Positions 1 to 11,200 of a DNA stretch of 64,000 bases are shown here, piece by piece. The stretch comes from Coriaria nepalensis (Eukaryota; Streptophyta; Magnoliopsida; Cucurbitales; Coriariaceae), in assembly GCA_027186245.1 (NCBI GenBank), contig CP114483.1:9010220-9074219 (forward strand), in the 5' to 3' direction. The notes beneath the pieces were generated by a model, which made no database searches, was not told the origin of the DNA, and saw nothing but the letters and a program-made list of their open reading frames with translations. Numbering within the stretch: the stretch's first letter is position 1; every line of letters begins with the position of its first letter. The position numbers and the translations under genes were made by a program.

Positions 1-842
1 TGATTTTAAGGCTAAACAAATGCATTGTTGCCTTCAATAGATCAACTGCAAGTTATGCACGAAAGTCATGTTTAAAGTGCGAATTTTGTTCGAAGTGATT
101 TTGAATGATTTAATGACAGAAGGAGACACAAGTATACGACTTTAAGGCTAAAAAAATGCATGGTTGCCTTCAATAGATCATTTGCAGGTGATGCATGAAA
201 TTCGTTTTTTAAATGCAAAAATAGAATTGGTTCGATGTGCTTCCAAATAATTTAATGATATGAAAAGACTGAATGATATGCTTTTTAAGTGTAAAATAAT
301 GCATTGTTGTCTGCAATAGATTAATTGCAAGTTATGTAAGAAAATCATGTTTGAAGGGCGAAAATTGAATTCGTTTGAATTTATTTAGAATGATTTAATC
401 ACTAGAAGAGACTCAATGACATGATTTTAAGGCTAAACAAATGCATTGTTGCCTTCAATAGATCAACATCAAGTTATGCACGAAAGTAATGACTAAAGTG
501 CGAATTTTGTTTGAAGTGATTTAGAATGATTTAATGACTGAAAGAGACGCAGGTATACGACTTTAAGACTAAAAAAATGCATAGTTGCCTTCAATAGATC
601 ATTTGCAGGTTATGCATGAAAGTTGTTTTTTAAATGCAAAAATAGAATTGGTTCGACGTGCTTCCAAATAATTTAACGATATGAAAAGACTGAATGATAT
701 GCTTTTTAAGGCTAAAATAATGCATTGTTGTCTGCAATAGAATAATTGGAAGTTATGTAAGAAAATCTTGTTTGAAGGGCGAAAATCGAATTCGTTTGAA
801 TTAATTTAGAATGATTTAATCACTACAATAGACTCAATGACA
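1..842 (+). repeat. Two most diverged units at the left end
   Basis: These two units carry many private differences from the consensus. In the first: AATTTTGTTCGAAG in A, TGACAGAAGG, AGACACAAG, TGCATGGTTGCC, GTGATGCATGAAATTCG, GCTTCCAAATAATTTAATG and TTAAGTGTAAAATAATG. In the second: AACATCAAG, TTAAGACTAAA and again GCTTCCAAAT. Units further right show far fewer private changes. Greater divergence toward array margins is a known property of satellites shaped by unequal exchange, so an array edge or an older layer may lie just left of the window; that is inference. Confidence 0.75.
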
Positions 843-3800
843 TGATTTTAAGGCTAAACAAATGCATTGTTGCCTTCAATAGATCAACCGCAAGTTATGC
901 ACGAAAGTAATGTTTAAAGTGCGAATTTCGTTTGAAGTGATTTAGAATGATTTAATGACTGAAGGAGACGCAGGTATACGACTTTAAGGCTAAAAAAATG
1001 CATAGTTGCCCTCAATAGATCATTTGCAGGTTATGCATGAAAGTCGTTTTTTAAATGCAAAAATAGAATTGGTTCGACGTGCTTTCAAATAATTTAACGA
1101 TATGAAAAGATTGGATGATATGCTTTTTGAGGCTAAAATAATTCATTGTTGTCTGGAATAGATAAATTGCAAGTTATGTAAGAAAATCAAGTTTGAAGGG
1201 CGAAAATTGAATTCATTTGAATTTATTTAGAATGATTTAATCACTACAAGAGACTCAATGACATGATTTTAAGGCTAAACAAATGCATTGTTGCCTTCAA
1301 TAGATCAACTGCAAGTTATGCACGAAAGTAATGTTTAAAGTGCGAATTTGGTTTGAAGTGATTTAGAATGATATTATGACTGAAAGAGACGCAAGTATAC
1401 GACTTTAAGGCTGAAAAAATGCATAGTTGCCTTCAATAGATCATTTGCAGGTTATGTATGAACGTCGTTTTTTAAATGCAAAAATAGAATTTTTTCGACG
1501 TGCTTTCAAATAATTTAACGATATCAAAAGACTGAATGATATGCTTTTTAAGGCTAAAATAATGCATTGTTGTCTGCAATAGAATAATTGGAAGTTATGG
1601 AAGAAAATCTTGGTTGAAGGGCGAAAATCGAATTCGTTTGAATTAATTTAGAATGATTTAATCACTACAAGAGACTCCATGACATGATTTTAAGGCTAAA
1701 CAAATGCATTGTTGCCTTCAATAGATCAACTGCAAGTTATGCACGAAAGTAATGTTTAAAGTGCGAATTTCGTTTGAAGTGATTTAGAATGATTTAATGA
1801 CTGAAAGAGACGCAGGTATACGACTTTAAGGCTAAAAAAATGCATAGTTGCCTTCAATAGATAATTTGCAGGTTATGCATGAAGTCGTTTTTTAAATGCG
1901 AAAATAGAATTGGTTCGACGTGCTTTCAAATAATTTAACGATATGAAAAGACTGAATGATATGCTTTTTAAGGCTAAAATAATGCATTGTTGTCTGGAAT
2001 AGATTAATTGCAAGTTATGTAAGAAAATCAAGTTTGAAGGGCGAAAATTGAATTCGTTTGAATTTATTTAGAATGATTTAATCACTACAAGAGACTCAAT
2101 GACATGATTTTAAGGCTAAACAAATGCATTGTTGCCTTCAATAGATCAACTGCAAGTTATGCACGAAAGTAATGTTTAAAGTGCGAATTTCGTTTGAATT
2201 GATTTAGAATGATTTAATGACTGAAAGAGACGCAGGTATACGACTTTAAGGCTGAAAAAATGCATAGTTGCCTTCAATAGATCATTTGCAGGTTATGCAT
2301 GAACGTCGTTTTTTAAATGCAAAAATAGAATTTGTTCGACGTGCTTTCAAATAATTTAACGATATCAAAAGACTGAATGATATGCTTTTTAAGGCTAAAA
2401 TAATGCATTGTTGTCTGCAATAGAATAATGGGAAGTTATGGAAGAAAATCTTGGATGAAGGGCGAAAATCGAATTCGTTTGAATTAATTTAGAATGATTT
2501 AATCACTACAAGAGACTCCATGACATGATTTTAAGGTACACAAATGCATTGTTGCCTTCAATAGATCAACTGCAAGTTATGCACGAAAGTAATGTTTAAA
2601 GTGCGAATTTCGTTTGAAGTGATTTAGAATGATTTAATGACTGAAAGAGACGCAGGTATACGACTTTAAGGCTAAAAAAATGCATAGTTGCCTTCAATAG
2701 ATCATTTGCAGGTTATGCATGAAAGTCGTTTTTTAAATGCCAAAATAGAATTGGTTCGACGTGCTTTCAAATAATTTAACGATATGAAAAGACTGAATGA
2801 TATCCTTTTTAAGGCTAAAATAATGCATTGTTGTCTGGAATAGAATAATTGCAAGTTATGTAAGAAAATCATGTTTGAAGGGCAAAAATTGAATTCGTTT
2901 GAATTTATTTAGACTGATTTAATCACTACAATAGACTCAATGACATGATTTTAAGGCTAAACAAATGCATTGTTGCCTTCAATAGATCAACTTCAAGTTA
3001 TGCTGAAAGTAATGTTTAAAGTGCGAATTTCGTTTGAAGTGATTTAGAATGATTTAATGACTGAAAGAGACGCAAGTATACGACTTTAAGGCTAAAAAAA
3101 TGCATAGTTGCCTTTAATAGATCATTTGCAGGTTATGCATGAAAGTCGTTTTTTAAATGCAAAAATAGAATTGGTTCGACGTGCTTTCAAATAATTTAAC
3201 GATATGAAAAGACTGAATGATATGCTTTTTAAGGCTAAAATAATGCATTGTTGTCTGGAAAAGAATAATTGCAAGTTATGTAAGAAAATCATGTTTGAAG
3301 GGCGAAAATTGAATTCGTTTGAATTTATTTAGAATGATTTAATCACTACAAGAAACTCAATGACATGATTTTAAGGCTAAAAAAATGCATTGTTGCCTTC
3401 AATAGATCAACTGCAAGTTATGCACGAAAGTAATGTTTAAAGTGCGAATTTCGTTTGAAGTGATTTAGAATGATTTAATGACTGAAAGAGACGCAAGTAT
3501 ACGACTTTAAGGCTAAAAAAATGCGTAGTTGCCTTTAATAGATCATTTGCAGGTTATGCATGAAAGTCATTTTTTAAATGCAAAAATAGAATTAGTTCGA
3601 CGTGCTTTCAAATAATTTAACGATATGAAAAGACTGAATGATATGCTTTTTAAGGCTAAAATAATGCATTGCTGTCTGCAATAGAATAATTGGAAGTTAT
3701 GGAAGAAAATCTTGGATGAAGGGCGAAAATCGAATTCGTTTGAATTAGTTTAGAATGATTTAATCACTACAAGAGACTCCATGACATGATTTTAAGGCTA

Positions 3801-5469
3801 AACAAATGCATTGTTGCCTTCAATAGATCAACTGCAAGTTATGCACGAAAGTAATGTTTAAAGTGCGAATTTCGTTTGAAGTGATTTAGGATGATTTAAT
3901 GACTGAAGGAGACGCAGGTATACGACTTTAAGGCTAAAAAAATGCGTAGTTGCCCTCAATAGATCATTTGCAGGTTATGCATGAAAGTCATTTTTGAAAT
4001 GCAAAAATAGAATTGGTTCGACGTGCTTTCAAATAATTTAACGATATGAAAAGACTGAATGATATGCTTTTTGAGGCTAAAATAATGCATTGTTGTCTGG
4101 AATAGATTAATTGCAAGTTATGTAAGAAAATCAAGTTTGAAGGGCGAAAATTGAATTCGTTTGAATTTATTTAGAATGATTTAATCACTACAAGAGACTC
4201 AATGACATGATTTTAAGGCTAAACAAATGCATTGTTGCCTTCAATAGATCAATTGCAAGTTATGCACGAAAGTAATGTTTAAAGTGCGAATTTCGTTTGA
4301 ATTGATTTAGAATGATTTAATGACTGAAAGAGACGCAGGTATACGACTTTAAGGCTGAAAAAATGCATAGTTGCCTTCAATAGATCATTTGCAGGTTATG
4401 CATGAACGTCGTTTTTTAAATGCAAAAATAGAATTTGTTCGACGTGCTTTCAAATAATTTAACGATATCAAAAGACTGAATGATATGCTTTTTAAGGCTA
4501 AAATAATGCATTGTTGTCTGCAATAGAATAATGGGAAGTTATGGAAGAAAATCTTGGATGAAGGGCGAAAATCGAATTCGTTTGAATTAATTTAGAATGA
4601 TTTAATCACTACAAGAGACTCCATGACATGATTTTAAGGTACACAAATGCATTGTTGCCTTCAATAGATCAACTGCAAGTTATGCACGAAAGTAATGTTT
4701 AAAGTGCGAATTTCGTTTGAAGTGATTTAGAATGATTTAATGACTGAAAGAGACGCAGGTATACGACTTTAAGGCTAAAAAAATGCATAGTTGCCTTCAA
4801 TAGATCATTTGCAGGTTATGCATGAAAGTCGTTTTTTAAATGCCAAAATAGAATTGGTTCGACGTGCTTTCAAATAATTTAACGATATGAAAAGACTGAA
4901 TGATATCCTTTTTAAGGCTAAAATAATGCATTGTTGTCTGGAATAGAATAATTGCAAGTTATGTAAGAAAATCATGTTTGAAGGGCGAAAATTGAATTCG
5001 TTCGAATTTATTTAGAATGATTTAATCACTACAAGAGACTCAATGACATGATTTTAAGGCTAAACAAATGCATTGTTGCCTTCAATAGATCAACTGCAAG
5101 TTATGCACGAAAGTAATGTTTAAAGTGCGAATTTCGTTTGAAGTGATTTAGAATGATTTAATGACTGAAAGAGACGCAAGTATACGACTTTAAGGCTAAA
5201 AAAATGCATAGTTGCCTTTAATAGATCATTTGCAGGTTATGCATGAAAGTCGTTTTTTAAATGCAAAAATAGAATTAGTTCGACGTGCTTTCAAATAATT
5301 TAACGATATGAAAAGACTGAATGATATGCTTTTTAAGGCTAAAATAATGCATTGTTGTCTGCAATAGAATAATTGGAAGTTATGGAAGAAAATCTTGGAT
5401 GAAGGGCGAAAATCGAATTCGTTTGAATTAATTTAGAATGATTTAATCACTACAAGAGACTCAATGACA

Positions 5470-5605
5470 TGATTTTAAGGCTAAACAAATGCATTGTTGC
5501 CTTCAATAGATCAACTGCAAGTTATGCACGAAAGTAATGTTTAAAGTGCGAATTTCGTTTGAAGTGATTTAGAATGATTTAATGACTGAAAGAGACGCAA
5601 GTATA
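5470..5605 (+). repeat. Monomer A, representative copy (136 bases)
   Basis: Representative A monomer. It opens with TGATTTTAAGGCTAAACAAA and ends at the GTATA that precedes B. Its first 66 bases differ from those of B at only 8 positions by hand alignment, showing common origin; the second half is unlike B but resembles C (TTCGTTTGAA followed by TTAGAATGATTTAAT). It contains an imperfect dyad at offsets 8-34 and one ATGCAT. Two main subtypes exist: CTGCAAG (mostly zones 1, 2 and 4) and CTTCAAG (mostly zone 3). It is the only monomer that I see in extra copies within a unit. Confidence 0.93.
5477..5503. other. Imperfect dyad in monomer A (representative)
   Basis: At offsets 8-34 of monomer A, AAGGC pairs with GCCTT and, inside that, AACAA pairs with TTGTT around a TGCA centre, with only a 2-base (TA) and a 1-base (A) bulge on the left arm. 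The dyad recurs in almost every A monomer. In B the outer arms remain but the inner arms are disrupted (AAAAA against AGTT), and in C the right outer arm is broken (GTCTG). It could extrude as a short hairpin; function is not shown. Confidence 0.7.
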
Positions 5606-5747
5606 CGACTTTAAGGCTAAAAAAATGCATAGTTGCCTTTAATAGATCATTTGCAGGTTATGCATGAAAGTCGTTTTTTAAATGCAAAAATAGAATTAGT
5701 TCGACGTGCTTTCAAATAATTTAACGATATGAAAAGACTGAATGATA
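5606..5747 (+). repeat. Monomer B, representative copy (142 bases)
   Basis: Representative B monomer, starting CGACTTTAAGGCTAAAAAAA directly after the A-monomer GTATA; the junction makes a GTATAC hexamer once per unit. It carries two ATGCAT hexamers, a T-run of 6 after GAAAGTCG, and the block GGTTCGACGTGC (or AGTTCGACG) in its divergent half. B shows the most length variation: a T-run expansion to 10-11, a 1-base loss in GAAAGTCG, and a 4-base loss in two related units. Its last bases are GACTGAATGATA. Confidence 0.93.
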
Positions 5748-5890
5748 TGCTTTTTAAGGCTAAAATAATGCATTGCTGTCTGCAATAGAATAATTGGAAG
5801 TTATGGAAGAAAATCTTGGATGAAGGGCGAAAATCGAATTCGTTTGAATTAGTTTAGAATGATTTAATCACTACAAGAGACTCCATGACA
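5748..5890 (+). repeat. Monomer C, representative copy (143 bases)
   Basis: Representative C monomer, starting TGCTTTTTAAGGCTAAAATA. It carries an EcoRI-type GAATTC hexamer followed by GTTTGAATT, which recurs once in nearly every unit; I saw it lost near 27291, 33611 and 40491. Two allelic forms recur: C1 (GGAAGAAAATCTTGG and AAAATCGAATTC with AATTAATTTAG) and C2 (GTAAGAAAATCA and AAAATTGAATTC with AATTTATTTAG). A mixed form (AATAATTGGAAG on the left, C2 on the right) is common from zone 2 onward. This copy is C1. Confidence 0.92.
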
Positions 5891-7995
5891 TGATTTTAAG
5901 GCTAAACAAATGCATTGTTGCCTTCAATAGATCAACTGCAAGTTATGCACGAAAGTAATGTTTAAAGTGCGAATTTCGTTTGAAGTGATTTAGAATGATT
6001 TAATGACTGAAGGAGACGCAGGTATACGACTTTAAGGCTAAAAAAATGCGTAGTTGCCCTCAATAGATCATTTGCAGGTTATGCATGAAAGTCATTTTTG
6101 AAATGCAAAAATAGAATTGGTTCGACGTGCTTTCAAATAATTTAACGATATGAAAAGACTGAATGATATGCTTTTTGAGGCTAAAATAATGCATTGTTGT
6201 CTGGAATAGATTAATTGCAAGTTATGTAAGAAAATCAAGTTTGAAGGGCGAAAATTGAATTCGTTTGAATTTATTTAGAATGATTTAATCACTACAAGAG
6301 ACTCAATGACATGATTTTAAGGCTAAACAAATGCATTGTTGCCTTCAATAGATCAACTGCAAGTTATGCACGAAAGTAATGTTTAAAGTGCGAATTTCGT
6401 TTGAATTGATTTAGAATGATTTAATGACTGAAAGAGACGCAGGTATACGACTTTAAGGCTGAAAAAATGCATAGTTGCCTTCAATAGATCATTTGCAGGT
6501 TATGCATGAACGTCGTTTTTTAAATGCAAAAATAGAATTTGTTCGACGTGCTTTCAAATAATTTAACGATATCAAAAGACTGAATGATATGCTTTTTAAG
6601 GCTAAAATAATGCATTGTTGTCTGCAATAGAATAATGGGAAGTTATGGAAGAAAATCTTGGATGAAGGGCGAAAATCGAATTCGTTTGAATTAATTTAGA
6701 ATGATTTAATCACTACAAGAGACTCCATGACATGATTTTAAGGCTACACAAATGCATTGTTGCCTTCAATAGATCAACTGCAAGTTATGCACGAAAGTAA
6801 TGTTTAAAGTGCGAATTTCGTTTGAAGTGATTTAGAATGATTTAATGACTGAAAGAGACGCAGGTATACGACTTTAAGGCTAAAAAAATGCATAGTTGCC
6901 TTCAATAGATCATTTGCAGGTTATGCATGAAAGTCGTTTTTTAAATGCCAAAATAGAATTGGTTCGACGTGCTTTCAAATAATTTAACGATATGAAAAGA
7001 CTGAATGATATGCTTTTTAAGGCTAAAATAATGCATTGTTGTCTGGAATAGAATAATTGCAAGTTATGTAAGAAAATCATGTTTGAAGGGCGAAAATTGA
7101 ATTCGTTCGAATTTATTTAGAATGATTTAATCACTACAAGAGACTCAATGACATGATTTTAAGGCTAAACAAATGCATTGTTGCCTTCAATAGATCAACT
7201 GCAAGTTATGCACGAAAGTAATGTTTAAAGTGCGAATTTCGTTTGAAGTGATTTAGAATGATTTAATGACTGAAAGAGACGCAAGTATACGACTTTAAGG
7301 CTAAAAAAATGCATAGTTGCCTTTAATAGATCATTTGCAGGTTATGCATGAAAGTCGTTTTTTAAATGCAAAAATAGAATTAGTTCGACGTGCTTTCAAA
7401 TAATTTAACGATATGAAAAGACTGAATGATATGCTTTTTAAGGCTAAAATAATGCATTGTTGTCTGCAATAGAATAATTGGAAGTTATGGAAGAAAATCT
7501 TGGATGAAGGGCGAAAATCGAATTCGTTTGAATTAATTTAGAATGATTTAATCACTACAAGAGACTCAATGACATGATTTTAAGGCTAAACAAATGCATT
7601 GTTGCCTTCAATAGATCAACTGCAAGTTAAGCACGAAAGTAATGTTTAAAGTGCGAATTTCGTTTGAAGTGATTTAGAATGATTTAATGACTGAAAGAGA
7701 CGCAAGTATACGACTTTAAGGCTAAAAAAATGCATAGTTGCCTTTAATAGATCATTTGCAGGTTATGCATGAAAGTCGTTTTTTAAATGCAAAAATAGAA
7801 TTAGTTCGACGTGCTTTCAAATAATTTAACGATATGAAAAGACTGAATGATATGCTTTTTAAGGCTAAAATAATGCATTGCTGTCTGCAATAGAATAATT
7901 GGAAGTTATGGAAGAAAATCTTGGATGAAGGGCGAAAATCGAATTCGTTTGAATTAGTTTAGAATGATTTAATCACTACAAGAGACTCCATGACA
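5891..7995 (+). repeat. Five-unit higher-order repeat, copy 2 (2.1 kb)
   Basis: Tandem partner of the preceding block at an offset of 2104 bases. Units 5891, 6312, 6733, 7154 and 7575 match 3787, 4208, 4629, 5049 and 5470 in that order. The third unit reads AAGGCTACACAAATG rather than AAGGTACACAAATG, so it keeps one base that the earlier copy has lost. The last unit has acquired CAAGTTAAGCAC, which is then shared with 7996 and 12625. Confidence 0.82.
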
Positions 7996-8275
7996 TGATT
8001 TTAAGGCTAAACAAATGCATTGTTGCCTTCAATAGATCAACTGCAAGTTAAGCACGAAAGTAATGTTTAAAGTGCGAATTTCGTTTGAAGTGATTTAGAA
8101 TGATTTAATGACTGAAAGAGACGCAAGTATACGACTTTAAGGCTAAAAAAATGCATAGTTGCCTTTAATAGATCATTTGCAGGTTATGCATGAAAGTCGT
8201 TTTTTAAATGCAAAAATAGAATTAGTTCGACGTGCTTTCAAATAATTTAACGATATGAAAAGACTGAATGATATG

Positions 8276-11200
8276 CTTTTTAAGGCTAAAATAATGCATT
8301 GTTGTCTGGAATAGAATAATTGCAAGTTATGTAAGAAAATCATGTTTGAAGGGCAAAAATTGAATTCGTTTGAATTTATTTAGACTGATTTAATCACTAC
8401 AATAGACTCAATGACATGATTTTAAGGCTAAACAAATGCATTGTTGCCTTCAATAGATCAACTTCAAGTTATGCTGAAAGTAATGTTTAAAGTGCGAATT
8501 TCGTTTGAAGTGATTTAGAATGATTTAATGACTGAAAGAGACGCAAGTATACGACTTTAAGGCTAAAAAAATGCATAGTTGCCTTTAATAGATCATTTGC
8601 AGGTTATGCATGAAAGTCGTTTTTTAAATGCAAAAATAGAATTGGTTCGACGTGCTTTCAAATAATTTAACGATATGAAAAGACTGAATGATATGCTTTT
8701 TAAGGCTAAAATAATGCATTGTTGTCTGGAAAAGAATAATTGCAAGTTATGTAAGAAAATCATGTTTGAAGGGCGAAAATTGAATTCGTTTGAATTTATT
8801 TAGAATGATTTAATCACTACAAGAAACTCAATGACATGATTTTAAGGCTAAAAAAATGCATTGTTGCCTTCAATAGATCAACTGCAAGTTATGCACGAAA
8901 GTAATGTTTAAAGTGCGAATTTCGTTTGAAGTGATTTAGAATGATTTAATGACTGAAAGAGATGCAAGTATACGACTTTAAGGCTAAAAAAATGCGTAGT
9001 TGCCTTTAATAGATCATTTGCAGGTTATGCATGAAAGTCATTTTTTAAATGCAAAAATAGAATTAGTTCGACGTGCTTTCAAATAATTTAACGATATGAA
9101 AAGACTGAATGATATGCTTTTTAAGGCTAAAATAATGCATTGCTGTCTGCAATAGAATAATTGGAAGTTATGGAAGAAAATCTTGGATGAAGGGCGAAAA
9201 TCGAATTCGTTTGAATTAGTTTAGAATGATTTAATCACTACAAGAGACTCCATGACATGATTTTAAGGCTAAACAAATGCATTGTTGCCTTCAATAGATC
9301 AACTGCAAGTTATGCACGAAAGTAATGTTTAAAGTGCGAATTTCGTTTGAAGTGATTTAGAATGATTTAATGACTGAAGGAGACGCAGGTATACGACTTT
9401 AAGGCTAAAAAAATGCGTAGTTGCCCTCAATAGATCATTTGCAGGTTATGCATGAAATTCATTTTTGAAATGCAAAAATAGAATTGGTTCGACGTGCTTT
9501 CAAATAATTTAACGATATGAAAAGACTGAATGATATGCTTTTTGAGGCTAAAATAATGCATTGTTGTCTGGAATAGATTAATTGCAAGTTATGTAAGAAA
9601 ATCAAGTTTGAAGGGCGAAAATTGAATTCGTTTGAATTTATTTAGAATGATTTAATCACTACAAGAGACTCAATGACATGATTTTAAGGCTAAACAAATG
9701 CATTGTTGCCTTCAATAGATCAACTGCAAGTTATGCACGAAAGTAATGTTTAAAGTGCGAATTTCGTTTGAATTGATTTAGAATGATTTAATGACTGAAA
9801 GAGACGCAGGTATACGACTTTAAGGCTGAAAAAATGCATAGTTGCCTTCAATAGATCATTTGCAGGTTATGCATGAACGTCGTTTTTTAAATGCAAAAAT
9901 AGAATTTGTTCGACGTGCTTTCAAATAATTTAACGATATCAAAAGACTGAATGATATGCTTTTTAAGGCTAAAATAATGCATTGTTGTCTGCAATAGAAT
10001 AATGGGAAGTTATGGAAGAAAATCTTGGATGAAGGGCGAAAATCGAATTCGTTTGAATTAATTTAGAATGATTTAATCACTACAAGAGACTCCATGACAT
10101 GATTTTAAGGTACACAAATGCATTGTTGCCTTCAATAGATCAACTGCAAGTTATGCACGAAAGTAATGTTTAAAGTGCGAATTTCGTTTGAAGTGATTTA
10201 GAATGATTTAATGACTGAAAGAGACGCAGGTATACGACTTTAAGGCTAAAAAAATGCATAGTTGCCTTCAATAGATCATTTGCAAGTTATGCATGAAAGT
10301 CGTTTTTTAAATGCCAAAATAGAATTGGTTCGACGTGCTTTCAAATAATTTAACGATATGAAAAGACTGAATGATATGCTTTTTAAGGCTAAAATAATGC
10401 ATTGTTGTCTGGAATAGAATAATTGCAAGTTATGTAAGAAAATCATGTTTGAAGGGCGAAAATTGAATTCGTTCGAATTTATTTAGAATGATTTAATCAC
10501 TACAAGAGACTCAATGACATGATTTTAAGGCTAAACAAATGCATTGTTGCCTTCAATAGATCAACTGCAAGTTATGCACGAAAGTAATGTTTAAAGTGCG
10601 AATTTCGTTTGAAGTGATTTAGAATGATTTAATGACTGAAAGAGACGCAAGTATACGACTTTAAGGCTAAAAAAATGCATAGTTGCCTTTAATAGATCAT
10701 TTGCAGGTTATGCATGAAAGTCGTTTTTTAAATGCAAAAATAGAATTAGTTCGACGTGCTTTCAAATAATTTAACGATATGAAAAGACTGAATGATATGC
10801 TTTTTAAGGCTAAAATAATGCATTGTTGTCTGCAATAGAATAATTGGAAGTTATGGAAGAAAATCTTGGATGAAGGGCGAAAATCGAATTCGTTTGAATT
10901 AATTTAGAATGATTTAATCACTACAAGAGACTCAATGACATGATTTTAAGGCTAAACAAATGCATTGTTGCCTTCAATAGATCAACTGCAAGTTATGCAT
11001 GAAAGTAATGTTTAAAGTGCGAATTTCGTTTGAAGTGATTTAGAATGATTTAATGACTGAAGGAGACGCAGGTATACGACTTTAAGGCTAAAAAAATGCG
11101 TAGTTGCCCTCAATAGATCATTTGCAGGTTATGCATGAAAGTCATTTTTGAAATGCAAAAATAGAATTGGTTCGACGTGCTTTCAAATAATTTAACGATA

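Larger units (their letters stand above)
3787..5890 (+). repeat. Five-unit higher-order repeat, copy 1 (2.1 kb)
   Basis: Five trimers form a repeated pattern: a unit with GAAGGAGACGCAGG and AATGCGTAG (3787), a unit with GAATTGATT, GAACGTCG, TATCAAAAG and AATAATGGGAAG (4208), a unit opening with a TACACAAATG variant (4629), a unit ending in C1 with TTGGATGAAGG (5049) and a second such unit with CATTGCTGTCTG in C (5470). The same order recurs from 5891 and, within the large duplication, from 9258 (one unit missing) and 10941. It corresponds to 15 monomers per higher-order repeat. Confidence 0.83.
2805..7880 (+). repeat. Segmental duplication, left copy (about 5 kb)
   Basis: This block recurs to the right at about 8276-12929. 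Matching units are 2946, 3366, 3787, 4208, 4629 and 5049 with 8417, 8837, 9258, 9679, 10100 and 10520 (offset 5471), then 5891, 6312, 6733, 7154 and 7575 with 10941, 11362, 11783, 12204 and 12625 (offset 5050). Shared private marks include GGGCAAAAATTG plus AGACTGATTT, TGCTGAAAG, AAGAAACTC, AAGGTACAC and, near the right end, CAAGTTAAGCAC. The unit at 5470-5890 has no partner in the right copy. The left boundary is sharp: TATCC at 2801-2805 against TATGC in the other copy, with upstream B monomers of different type. Confidence 0.85.

Noticed and set aside
5553..5569. A true CENP-B box in monomer A
   Set aside because: The essential CGGG half is absent in the copies examined. It is kept only as a low-interest resemblance.
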